5,994 bases of DNA, taken from contig JALRDW010000132.1 in assembly GCA_023262065.1 (NCBI GenBank), positions 1-5,994 of the forward strand, read 5' to 3'. Below the pieces are notes generated by a model. That model saw only the letters and a list, made by a program, of their open reading frames with translations, ran no database searches and was not told the DNA's origin. Position numbers and translations under genes: made by a program. This document shows positions 1 through 5,536 of this stretch, piece after piece (position 1 is the stretch's first letter; each line of letters starts with the position of its first letter). This stretch comes from Acidimicrobiia bacterium (lineage in GTDB: Bacteria; Actinomycetota; Acidimicrobiia; IMCC26256).

Positions 1-1
1 C

Positions 2-721
2 AAGGCGCCGCAGATGCGCTGGCCGCTGCTTTGCCTCATCGCCGAGCGCGACGAAGTCATTCCCGCCGCACACGCCGAGCGCCTGTACGAGGCCTGGGGC
101 GGTCCCAAGCGCAAGACGATCCTGCGGGAGGCGAACCACAACACCACCGACATCGTGGGGGTCCACCGGTTCCTCCAGCGGCTGTGGCGCAACCTCATCG
201 ATGAGGACTCCGGCGAGGTGCACGTGGCCGACGTACCGACTGACGAGGACACGCTCCGGCTGCTGCACCGCACGATCGAGGCGGTGCGCGCCGACATGGA
301 GGGGATGTCCTTCAACACCGCGATCGCCCGGCTCTTCGAACTCAACAACCACCTGACCCAGGTCGTCGCCGCGAACGGCGCGGCACCGCGGGTCGTGGCC
401 GAGGCGATCACGCTCATGGTGGCGCCGCTGGCGCCGCACATCGCCGAGGAGCTCTGGTCCCGGATGGGTCACGCGGGATCGCTCGCGTACGAGCCGTTCC
501 CGGCCGCCGACCCGACGCTCCTCGTCGTGGAGGCGATCGAGGTGCCGGTGCAGGTCAACGGGAAGGTCCGTGGGCGCATCACCGTCCCGGTCGACGCCGA
601 CCCGGCGGCGCTCGAGGCAGCGGCCCGTGCCGATGAGCGGGTCGCCGCGCTCCTCGAGGGGACCACGATCCGCAAGGTGATCGCGGTGCCCGGTCGGCTC
701 GTCAACTTCGTCGTCGGCTGA
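2..721 (+). CDS. leuS: Leucyl-tRNA synthetase C-terminal part, joined in frame to an alpha/beta-hydrolase end (5' partial, chimeric)
   Basis: The frame is open from the window edge; the first ATG is at 14 but the true start lies upstream. From about 158 it matches the LeuRS C-terminus: [11 protein letters not shown], the anticodon-binding helical bundle with [15 protein letters not shown] (311-355) and [12 protein letters not shown] (422-457), then the C-terminal domain with [11 protein letters not shown] (548-580) and the final [15 protein letters not shown]. LeuRS attaches leucine to tRNA-Leu in the cytoplasm. No catalytic domain or KMSKS motif precedes this part. Instead, bases 2-145 encode [26 protein letters not shown] and ANHN, the typical end of an alpha/beta hydrolase, with candidate catalytic Asp at 50-52 and His at 137-139. 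LeuRS identity of the 3' part is secure. The joined product is probably not a real protein, and an assembly join is the likeliest cause. The stop is 5 bases before the next gene. Confidence 0.85.
   Translation, partial: KAPQMRWPLLCLIAERDEVIPAAHAERLYEAWGGPKRKTILREANHNTTDIVGVHRFLQRLWRNLIDEDSGEVHVADVPTDEDTLRLLHRTIEAVRADMEGMSFNTAIARLFELNNHLTQVVAANGAAPRVVAEAITLMVAPLAPHIAEELWSRMGHAGSLAYEPFPAADPTLLVVEAIEVPVQVNGKVRGRITVPVDADPAALEAAARADERVAALLEGTTIRKVIAVPGRLVNFVVG
143..160. other. Probable breakpoint between hydrolase and leuS sequence
   Basis: Left of here the frame encodes the Asp/His end of an alpha/beta hydrolase. Right of here it encodes the LeuRS segment beginning [11 protein letters not shown], which in normal LeuRS follows the catalytic core. 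The left side is lysine-rich (four AAG in about 50 codons, against two Lys in the following ~185) and includes CTT, ATT, GAA and GCA codons that are sparse further on. The exact joint cannot be fixed by eye. Confidence 0.65.
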
Positions 722-726
722 CGTCC

Positions 727-1077
727 GTGGCGCGGATCCGGCGCCTCGATCCGGCGGCGACCGTTGCGGCCCTCCGCCACGTGGCCCCGATCGATGCGCG
801 TCGGGCCCGGCTCGTCGTCGTGCGTCGGCTGACGCCGGGCGTCGCCGGCCTCACCCTCGGTCGCTGGATCCTGATCCGGCGCGGTCGCGAGGATGACCTC
901 GCGCTCATCGCCCACGAACTCGTGCACGTGCGGCAGTGGCGGGAGCGGGGCGCGGTGCGGTTCCTCGTCACGTATCTCGCTGGGTACGGTCGCGGGCGCC
1001 GGGCGGGACTCGACCATGCCGCGGCGTACGCCGCGATCCCGGCCGAGGTCGAGGCCCGCGCGATCGCCGGTCGCTGA
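727..1077 (+). CDS. Small HExxH protein, putative zinc metallopeptidase (DUF4157-like)
   Basis: The frame encodes 116 residues. The core is LIAHELVHVRQW (60-71), giving an HExxH zinc-binding motif with H63, E64 and H67, followed by V-x-Q as in DUF4157-type proteins. A conserved-looking tail, YAAIPAEVEARA (101-112), offers E107 or E109 as a possible third zinc ligand. There is no signal peptide and no clear membrane helix. The N-terminal ~55 residues are arginine-rich and I do not recognise them. The GTG start lies 5 bases after the leuS stop with no Shine-Dalgarno sequence, so translation may be coupled to leuS; GTG at 781 is a later alternative. Codon use matches the neighbouring genes, which supports real coding. 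Substrate and role are unknown, and peptidase activity is inferred from the motif alone. Confidence 0.75.
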   Translation: MARIRRLDPAATVAALRHVAPIDARRARLVVVRRLTPGVAGLTLGRWILIRRGREDDLALIAHELVHVRQWRERGAVRFLVTYLAGYGRGRRAGLDHAAAYAAIPAEVEARAIAGR

Positions 1078-1093
1078 GGTCCGACCGGGTCGA

Positions 1094-1099
1094 TACGAT
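1094..1099 (+). promoter_or_regulatory. Possible -10 element for comEA
   Basis: TACGAT fits the actinobacterial TAnnnT pattern and lies 16 bases after the stop of the HExxH gene. No convincing -35 is seen at 16-18 bases upstream. If used, transcription would start near 1106 and give a leader of about 140 bases before comEA. Confidence 0.3.
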
Positions 1100-1233
1100 C
1101 AGCCCCGGTCGATCCAGGAGGACCGCACGCCGTCGCTCCGGCGGGCCGGTTCCGGATCGCACCCTCGTCGCCGCGGCGCACCGCACCTCCCCCCAGATGT
1201 CGTCGCGCGCCCGGCCCTGCGGCGCGCTCCCGT

Positions 1234-1243
1234 GGAGGGAGGT
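1234..1243 (+). promoter_or_regulatory. comEA ribosome binding site
   Basis: GGAGGGAGGT ends 3 bases before the ATG at 1247 and contains two overlapping GGAGG cores, 8 and 4 bases from the start. It is the strongest Shine-Dalgarno sequence in the window and fixes the comEA start, even though the same frame stays open far upstream. Confidence 0.85.
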
Positions 1244-1246
1244 CCC

Positions 1247-1981
1247 ATGCCCGCCGATCCCGATGCCCCGATCGACCCGTCCGACCCGTCCGACCCGCGT
1301 CCCGTCCTCGTGGTGGACGATCCCGCGCCGGCTCGTCCGGCCGCCCGCGCGGTGCCCCTCATCGAGCGGTTCCACGCCCACCGTCACGACCCGCGGGTCG
1401 TGGCCGGTGCGCTCGGACTCATCGCGCTGTTCGCAGCGTTCGCGTGGGTCCGCCTCGGAGCACCACACGGCGCCCCCGGGGAGGACGCCGACGCGTGGGC
1501 ACGGGCGGATCGGGCGGCGGCGCGGGCGCGCGCGGCCGAGCCGGCGCCGGTGATCGTCGCCCAGGTCGCCGGCGCGGTGACCAACCCGGGGCTGGTGCGC
1601 CTGCGCGATGGCGACCGCGTCGCTGACGCCATCGCAGCGGCGGGCGGGGCGCGATCGGATGCGGACCTCGATGCGGTCACCCTCGCGGCGCGGGTCGCGG
1701 ACGGCGAGCGCATCCTCGTGCCGGTGCGCGGGGCCGGCCCTCCGACGGGCGCCGGGGGACCCGACGCCGGACCGGCGCGCGCCGCGGGCGGGCCCGTGCA
1801 CCTGAACGCCGCGACGGCCGAGGAACTCGAGACGCTGCCCGGCATCGGGCCGTCGCTCGCCGCGGCGATCCTGCGGGAGCGGCAGGCGCGCGGCGGGTTC
1901 CGGTCGGTCGACGACCTCGATGCGGTGCGGGGGATCGGCGCGGCCCGCCTCGCGGAACTCGAACCACTCGTGGCGTTGTGA
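1247..1981 (+). CDS. comEA: ComEA-family DNA-binding competence protein
   Basis: The frame encodes 244 residues. A proline- and aspartate-rich cytoplasmic N-terminus (1-50) precedes one membrane helix (about 51-69). An Ala/Arg-rich linker follows, then an SLBB domain (about 101-162, with VAQVAGAVTNPGLVRL), a Gly/Pro linker, and a C-terminal helix-hairpin-helix domain (183-244). The last contains LNAATAEELETLPGIG (186-201) and a second hairpin, VRGIGAARLAEL (227-238). This is the standard ComEA layout: an anchored extracytoplasmic receptor that binds incoming double-stranded DNA through its HhH repeats and passes it to ComEC. The start is set by the strong Shine-Dalgarno sequence. The stop overlaps the comEC start, so the two are probably co-translated. 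Whether the host is naturally transformable cannot be told from this. Confidence 0.93.
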   Translation: MPADPDAPIDPSDPSDPRPVLVVDDPAPARPAARAVPLIERFHAHRHDPRVVAGALGLIALFAAFAWVRLGAPHGAPGEDADAWARADRAAARARAAEPAPVIVAQVAGAVTNPGLVRLRDGDRVADAIAAAGGARSDADLDAVTLAARVADGERILVPVRGAGPPTGAGGPDAGPARAAGGPVHLNAATAEELETLPGIGPSLAAAILRERQARGGFRSVDDLDAVRGIGAARLAELEPLVAL

Positions 1982-3459
1982 TGGTGGGGGCGACACCGGC
2001 GCTCATCCTCGCGGCCGTACTGCTCGGCGTGGTGTCCGGCGGTCGGGGCGGGGTGGACCCGGACGCCCCGGTCGTGGCGGGTGCCGGCCTCGCCGCCGCG
2101 AGTGCGGTGCTCGCCGCGACGGCCCGGAGGCGCTCGGCGGGAGCGCTCGCGCTCATCGGCCTCGTCGCGCTCGGCGCCGGTGCGTCGTCCCGGGCCCTCG
2201 ACGGCCTCGACCGGTCCCCGCTGCGCGCTCCGATCGCAGGACGCCACCGTGGCGTGCTCCGTGGCGCCGTGGTCGGGGATCCCGTCACCGGGCCCTGGCG
2301 CGTGGCCGTCACGGTCCGCGCCGCGGTCTGGGACGGTGAGGCGGAGCCGCGGCGGTCCGGTGGGGACCGGTCGGTGCTCGTCGTGGCCGCGCCCGGCGAC
2401 GCGTCGCGGTTCCGGGCGCTCACCGCCGGGGACCGCGTGGCCGTGCGGGGACGACTCGATCCGCTCGACGGTCACGACGGGCGGCTGCGCTGGCGCCACG
2501 TCGTGGGTCGGCTCGACGGTGCGACGCTCGAGGATCTCGCGCCCGGGCGCGCCCCGGTGCTGCGCGCGGCCAACGGCATCCGCACGCTCGTGGCCCGGGG
2601 TGGGGCCGGACTCCCGGCGCGTGAGCGCGGGGTGCTCGCCGCATTCCTGCTCGGCGACGAGCGGGCGATCCCGCCCGACACGATCGCCACCTTCCGGGCC
2701 GCCGGCATGAGTCACCTCCTGGTGGTGAGCGGCGCCAACGTCGCCGCCGTCCTCGCGATCATCGGCCCGGTCACCCGTCGGTCGCCGCTGTTCCTGCGCG
2801 GCGTGCTCGGTGTCGGCGCGCTCGCGCTGTTCGGAGCGGCGACCCGATGGGAACCCTCGGTCCTGCGCGCGATCGCGATGGCCTCCGGTGTCCTCATCGG
2901 GGCGGTGCTCGGGCGTCCCGTGCGCGGGGCGCGGGTGCTCGCGCTCGCGGTGGCCGCACTCCTGCTGCTCGACCCCCTCCTCCTGCGGTCCGTCGGGTTC
3001 CGACTCTCCTGCGCGGCCACCGCCGGGATCACGCTGCTCGCCGGTCCCATCGCCGGTCGGGTGCGTGGTCCGCAGGTGCTCCGGGACGCGCTCGGGGTCA
3101 CGGCGGCGGCGCAGGTCGGTGTCGCGCCGGTACTGGTCGGGACCTTCGGGTCGGTGCCGCTCGTGGCGATCCCCGCGAACCTCCTCGCCGGGCCGCTCGT
3201 AGTACCGATCACGGTCTGGGGGTTCGGGGCCGGGGTCCTCGGTGGAGTCCTCGGTGGCGCGCCGGCCCGGCTCCTCCAGCTCCCGACCCTCGTGGCGCTG
3301 CGCGCGGTCGAGGGCATCGCCGCGCTCGCCGCGCGCCACCCCGGGTCGCTCGACGCCCGCGGGCTCGCAGCCCTCGTCGGGCTGGCGGCGACGGTGGGCT
3401 GCATCCGACACCTGCACCGGGCGCGCGGGTCCGGGGTCGGCGTCCGGGGCCGGCGGTAG
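1978..3459 (+). CDS. comEC: ComEC/Rec2-family DNA uptake channel, without the metallo-beta-lactamase domain
   Basis: The frame encodes 493 residues from GTG 1978, which overlaps the comEA stop as GTGA. ATG 1981 is an equally good start one codon later. Three hydrophobic segments (about 6-20, 31-48, 54-70) lead into a soluble OB-like N-terminal domain (about 80-190). The Competence domain follows, with the signature HLLVVSGANVAAV (246-258), VGFRLSCAATAGITLL (339-354) and PLVAIPANLLAGPLVVP (394-410), all within multiple membrane helices. ComEC forms the inner-membrane channel for single-stranded DNA during transformation. The protein ends after the Competence domain; the C-terminal metallo-beta-lactamase domain of full-length forms (roughly 700-800 residues) is absent and is not encoded next door. 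Short forms are known in actinobacteria, so this is probably natural and not a truncation. Confidence 0.93.
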   Translation: MMVGATPALILAAVLLGVVSGGRGGVDPDAPVVAGAGLAAASAVLAATARRRSAGALALIGLVALGAGASSRALDGLDRSPLRAPIAGRHRGVLRGAVVGDPVTGPWRVAVTVRAAVWDGEAEPRRSGGDRSVLVVAAPGDASRFRALTAGDRVAVRGRLDPLDGHDGRLRWRHVVGRLDGATLEDLAPGRAPVLRAANGIRTLVARGGAGLPARERGVLAAFLLGDERAIPPDTIATFRAAGMSHLLVVSGANVAAVLAIIGPVTRRSPLFLRGVLGVGALALFGAATRWEPSVLRAIAMASGVLIGAVLGRPVRGARVLALAVAALLLLDPLLLRSVGFRLSCAATAGITLLAGPIAGRVRGPQVLRDALGVTAAAQVGVAPVLVGTFGSVPLVAIPANLLAGPLVVPITVWGFGAGVLGGVLGGAPARLLQLPTLVALRAVEGIAALAARHPGSLDARGLAALVGLAATVGCIRHLHRARGSGVGVRGRR

Positions 3460-3462
3460 GGT
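3457..3462 (+). promoter_or_regulatory. Possible -10 element for leaderless transcription of the DHPS-like gene
   Basis: TAGGGT fits TAnnnT and includes the comEC stop codon. It ends 7 bases before the ATG at 3470, the spacing expected if transcription starts on the A of the start codon. The gene lacks a Shine-Dalgarno sequence, which fits leaderless translation. No -35 is evident, and readthrough from comEC is equally possible. Confidence 0.35.
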
Positions 3463-3469
3463 CGCCCCG

Positions 3470-4078
3470 ATGTCGTCCGAGCCCCGATCCGACCGACCCG
3501 GCGCGCCCTGCGTCGTGGCGCGGCTCGACGACCTCGGGGTCGGGTCCGATCAGGCGGCGGTGCGGTCCGCGCTCGACGCCGGCGCGGCGGGCGTCGAGAT
3601 CCCGCTCGATGCGTTGGAGTCGGACGGGGTCCCCGTGGGCGTCGACTGCATCGTGGCGGTCACGGATGTGCCGACCGCGGTGCGAGCGATGGACGCAGGG
3701 GCCACAGGACTCCGCATCTGCGCGACCGGGCCGGCTCGCGACGAACTCGTCGCGCTCGCGGTCGGCCGGGGCGTCGGCGCGCACGTCCCGATCGGGCGCG
3801 GGGTCCCCGAGGCGGCCCTCGTCGAAGTGGGTGACCTCGATCCCGATGCGGGCGACGACCTCCTCGGTCGCCTCGCCGCACTCACCGACCTCGCGGCGGC
3901 CGGGCGCTCGGTCGTCGCGTCGATCGGTGCGGTCGGGCCCGAGGCGACTGCGACGCTCGCAGCACTCGCCACCGCACGCGGCGCGGCGGTGCTCCGGGTC
4001 GTCGAGGTGGCCGCCGCCGTGCGGGCGGCCGCGGTGCTGGCCGCGGTCGGCGCCGAGCACGCGGGCCGGTCACGGTGA
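3470..4078 (+). CDS. Dihydropteroate-synthase-like TIM-barrel protein, probably not catalytic
   Basis: The frame encodes 202 residues. It follows the order of DHPS strands: GVPVGVDC (53-60) stands where DHPS has its SVDT strand, VRAMDAGATGLRI (71-83) resembles the Ala-rich helix plus next strand, GDLDPDAGDD (121-130) replaces DPGIGFGK, SVVASIGAVG (147-156) replaces the SRKS strand, and ARGAAVLRVVEV (169-180) replaces ARGA.IVRVHDV. Key residues are lost: no NVTPDSF strand, no SRK lysine, and His of RVHDV is Val178; Asp59 and Arg176 remain. At 202 residues it is shorter than folP products (about 270). ATG 3470 lies 10 bases after comEC with no Shine-Dalgarno sequence, and the stop overlaps holA by 4 bases (GTGA). 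The DHPS relationship is inferred from motif order by eye. A general TIM-barrel protein is the alternative, and function is unknown. Confidence 0.7.
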   Translation: MSSEPRSDRPGAPCVVARLDDLGVGSDQAAVRSALDAGAAGVEIPLDALESDGVPVGVDCIVAVTDVPTAVRAMDAGATGLRICATGPARDELVALAVGRGVGAHVPIGRGVPEAALVEVGDLDPDAGDDLLGRLAALTDLAAAGRSVVASIGAVGPEATATLAALATARGAAVLRVVEVAAAVRAAAVLAAVGAEHAGRSR

Positions 4079-5118
4079 GCCTGTACGCGGTCAAGGGGAC
4101 GGACCCGGTGCTCCGCTCGCGCGCACTGGCCGACCTCCTCGACGAGCTCCTCGCCGGCGAGGACCGCAGCCTGGCGGTGGAGGATCTCACCGTCCCCGGT
4201 CGCGGGGACGACGGTGGCGGGGCCGAGGGGCGTGAGGCGATCGTCGCCGCCGCCGTCGGGTCCGCCCAGAGCCCGCCGTTCATGACCGCCCGGCGGATCG
4301 TCCTGCTGCGCGACTACGAGCACCTGACGACCGACGAGGCCGCGCCGCTCCTCGAGTACCTCGCCGATCCGCTCGACACCACCGACCTCGTGCTCGTCGC
4401 GGGTGGGGCGGGTCGGGTCGTCAAGGGACTCACCGACGCGATCAAGCACGGGCGGACGGTGGGGCCCGACTCGGAGAAGACCCTCGACGTGCTCCAGGAG
4501 GCGATCTCCGCCGCCGGCATCGGCCTCGACGGCCGGGCCTCGGCCCTGGTGTCCGAGCACCTCGGGGAGGACGCCGGTCGCGTCGGTGCGCTCGTCGAGG
4601 TGCTCGCAGCCACCTACGGGGCGGGGGCTCGTCTCGGCGTCGAGGAGGTCGAGCCGTACCTCGGCGAGGCGGGGTCGGTGCCCGCCTACACGCTCACGAA
4701 CGCGATCGAGCAGGGCGACGCCGCCGCAGCGCTGGCGATCCTGCACCGTCTGCTCACGGTGACGAGCCCGCGCCAACCCAAGCCGATGCACCCGCTGCAG
4801 GTCCTCGGCCTGCTCACGGCCCGGTACCGCCGCCTCCTCCGACTCGATGACCCCGACATCGTCACGGAGGCGCAGGCGCACGCCGCGCTCGGGGGCAAGG
4901 GTTCGACGTTCCCGGCGAAGAAGGCGCTCGAGGCGGTGCGGGGTCTCGGCTCCGACGGGCTGCGGCGGGCGGTCGATCTGCTGCACCGCGCCGACCTCGA
5001 GCTCAAGGGCGCGACGGCGCTGGACCCACAGGCCTCGATCGAGGTGCTCGTGGCCCGCCTCGCGGACCTCTCGTCCCGCAGCCGCGGCGGAGGCCGCGGG
5101 GGAGGCGGCCGGCGCTAG
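4075..5118 (+). CDS. holA: DNA polymerase III subunit delta
   Basis: The frame encodes 347 residues, the usual length for the family. The delta subunit opens the beta sliding clamp as part of the clamp loader during replication. The N-terminal AAA+-like domain begins LYAVKGTDPVLRSRAL (3-18) and includes PPFMTARRIVLLRDYEHL (67-84) and a strand DLVLVAGG (104-111) followed by KGLTDAIKHGR (117-127). Domain II spans about 140-200. The C-terminal collar carries YTLTNAIEQGDAAAALAILHRLL (205-227), HPLQVLGLLTARYRRLLRL (239-257) and LLHRADLELKG (302-312). GTG 4075 overlaps the previous stop as GTGA, so translation is probably coupled. The protein ends in a Gly/Arg tail (335-347) beyond the collar, which is unusual. 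Its stop shares a CTAG with the convergent rpsT stop. Confidence 0.93.
   Translation: MSLYAVKGTDPVLRSRALADLLDELLAGEDRSLAVEDLTVPGRGDDGGGAEGREAIVAAAVGSAQSPPFMTARRIVLLRDYEHLTTDEAAPLLEYLADPLDTTDLVLVAGGAGRVVKGLTDAIKHGRTVGPDSEKTLDVLQEAISAAGIGLDGRASALVSEHLGEDAGRVGALVEVLAATYGAGARLGVEEVEPYLGEAGSVPAYTLTNAIEQGDAAAALAILHRLLTVTSPRQPKPMHPLQVLGLLTARYRRLLRLDDPDIVTEAQAHAALGGKGSTFPAKKALEAVRGLGSDGLRRAVDLLHRADLELKGATALDPQASIEVLVARLADLSSRSRGGGRGGGGRR
5092..5110 (-). terminator. Weak candidate hairpin downstream of rpsT, inside the holA end
   Basis: GGCCGC (5092-5097) pairs with GCGGCC (5105-5110) around a 7-base loop, beginning 4 bases past the rpsT stop on the - strand. No T-tract follows, so it is not a standard intrinsic terminator. 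It also encodes the Gly/Arg tail of HolA, which alone could explain the sequence. Confidence 0.2.
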
Positions 5119-5378
5119 GAGGACTGCTTCGCCGCAGCCCTCATCAGGCGCGACGTGCGGCGGGCGGCCGCGTTCTTGTGGATCACGCCCTTCTGGCCGG
5201 CCTTGTCGAGGCGCTTCTGGGCGGCCTTGAGCGCCTCGGGGGCGCTCTCGGCGCCCTCGGCGATGGCGCTGCGGGCGGTCTTGACCCGGGTGCGCAGCTC
5301 GGACCGGACGCCCTTGTTGCGGACGCGACGCGCCTCGTTCTGGCGGTTGCGCTTCTTCTGGCTCGCGATGTTCGCCAT
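5115..5378 (-). CDS. rpsT: 30S ribosomal protein bS20
   Basis: The frame encodes 87 residues, the normal length for bS20, which binds 16S rRNA early in 30S assembly. The family pattern runs throughout: [20 protein letters not shown] (1-20), [15 protein letters not shown] (21-35), [20 protein letters not shown] (52-71) and ARRTSRLMR (72-80). The start at ATG 5378 is chosen because MANI is the conserved N-terminus; the frame stays open 35 codons upstream, but that part is not S20-like. Only a weak, distant GAGAG precedes the start. The gene is transcribed against holA, and their stop codons overlap. It diverges from lepA, a common pairing in actinobacteria. Confidence 0.97.
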   Translation of the reverse strand: MANIASQKKRNRQNEARRVRNKGVRSELRTRVKTARSAIAEGAESAPEALKAAQKRLDKAGQKGVIHKNAAARRTSRLMRAAAKQSS

Positions 5379-5422
5379 GGTGCGTGTGCGTCGCTCTCTC
5401 GGGTCCGGGACTGGGCCGGGTG

Positions 5423-5428
5423 AGGTTA
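5423..5428 (-). promoter_or_regulatory. Possible -10 element for rpsT
   Basis: TAACCT read on the - strand fits TAnnnT in an otherwise AT-poor region and sits 44 bases upstream of the rpsT ATG, giving a 5' leader of about 38 bases. No recognisable -35 is present at the usual distance. Confidence 0.4.
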
Positions 5429-5524
5429 GCAGGGGGTCGGCGCGGCGCGCCCCTCCGGCCTCCGACCTCCTCCCGGCGGCCACCCCGGGGGACTCGAGGT
5501 TCCCCGAGGCGACGGTCCAGCGGC

Positions 5525-5530
5525 GAGAAT
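5525..5530 (+). promoter_or_regulatory. Possible -10 (or weak Shine-Dalgarno) element for lepA
   Basis: GAGAAT ends 6 bases before the GTG at 5537. It matches TAnnnT at A2 and T6 only, and the spacing fits leaderless transcription. The same bases could instead act as a weak GAGA ribosome binding site. The sequence does not decide between these. Confidence 0.25.
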
Positions 5531-5536
5531 GCCCCG

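Larger units (their letters stand above)
1078..1246 (+). promoter_or_regulatory. comEA leader region with possible RBS-sequestering fold
   Basis: This 169-base stretch holds no credible gene. In order it contains a -10-like TACGAT (1094-1099), an orphan AGGAGG (1116-1121) with no start codon at usable spacing, a C-rich anti-Shine-Dalgarno run (1185-1194), a 7-bp GC hairpin (1205-1211 with 1221-1227) and the comEA ribosome binding site (1234-1243). The run at 1185-1195 can pair with 1233-1243 in 10 of 11 positions. The pairings are read directly from sequence; regulation by them is inferred. Chance pairing is common in DNA this GC-rich. Confidence 0.45.
5379..5536. promoter_or_regulatory. Divergent rpsT/lepA intergenic region
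   Basis: These 158 bases separate the divergent starts of rpsT and lepA and must carry both promoters. Visible elements are a TAACCT on the - strand and GAGAAT just before lepA, each listed separately. A 5-bp stem, GGGGA (5488-5492) with TCCCC (5501-5505), encloses the palindrome CTCGAG and is too weak to interpret. No gene or RNA was recognised here. Confidence 0.5.

Noticed and set aside
893..1246. Upstream extension of comEA in the same open frame
   Set aside because: The extension overlaps the HExxH gene, reads as Arg/Ser/Pro-rich non-protein-like sequence, and would ignore the strong Shine-Dalgarno sequence before ATG 1247.
1197..1553. ATG at 1197 as a leader peptide or upstream ORF for comEA
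   Set aside because: The frame runs without a stop deep into comEA, has no ribosome binding site, and is low-complexity Arg/Pro/Ser sequence.
1384..3417. Long open frame on the - strand (677 codons) across comEA and comEC
   Set aside because: It is the mirror of strongly GC-biased codons in clear comEA/comEC coding sequence. Its product is rich in Arg, Pro, Gly and Glu, with no recognisable domain.
5379..5483. N-terminal extension of bS20 from an upstream ATG
   Set aside because: The bS20 family starts at MANI, and the extra 35 residues cover the probable promoter and resemble no S20 protein.
5485..5508. Hairpin GGGGA/TCCCC around CTCGAG before lepA as an operator or terminator
   Set aside because: The stem is only 5 bp with an 8-base loop and no T-tract, so it is expected by chance at this GC content.
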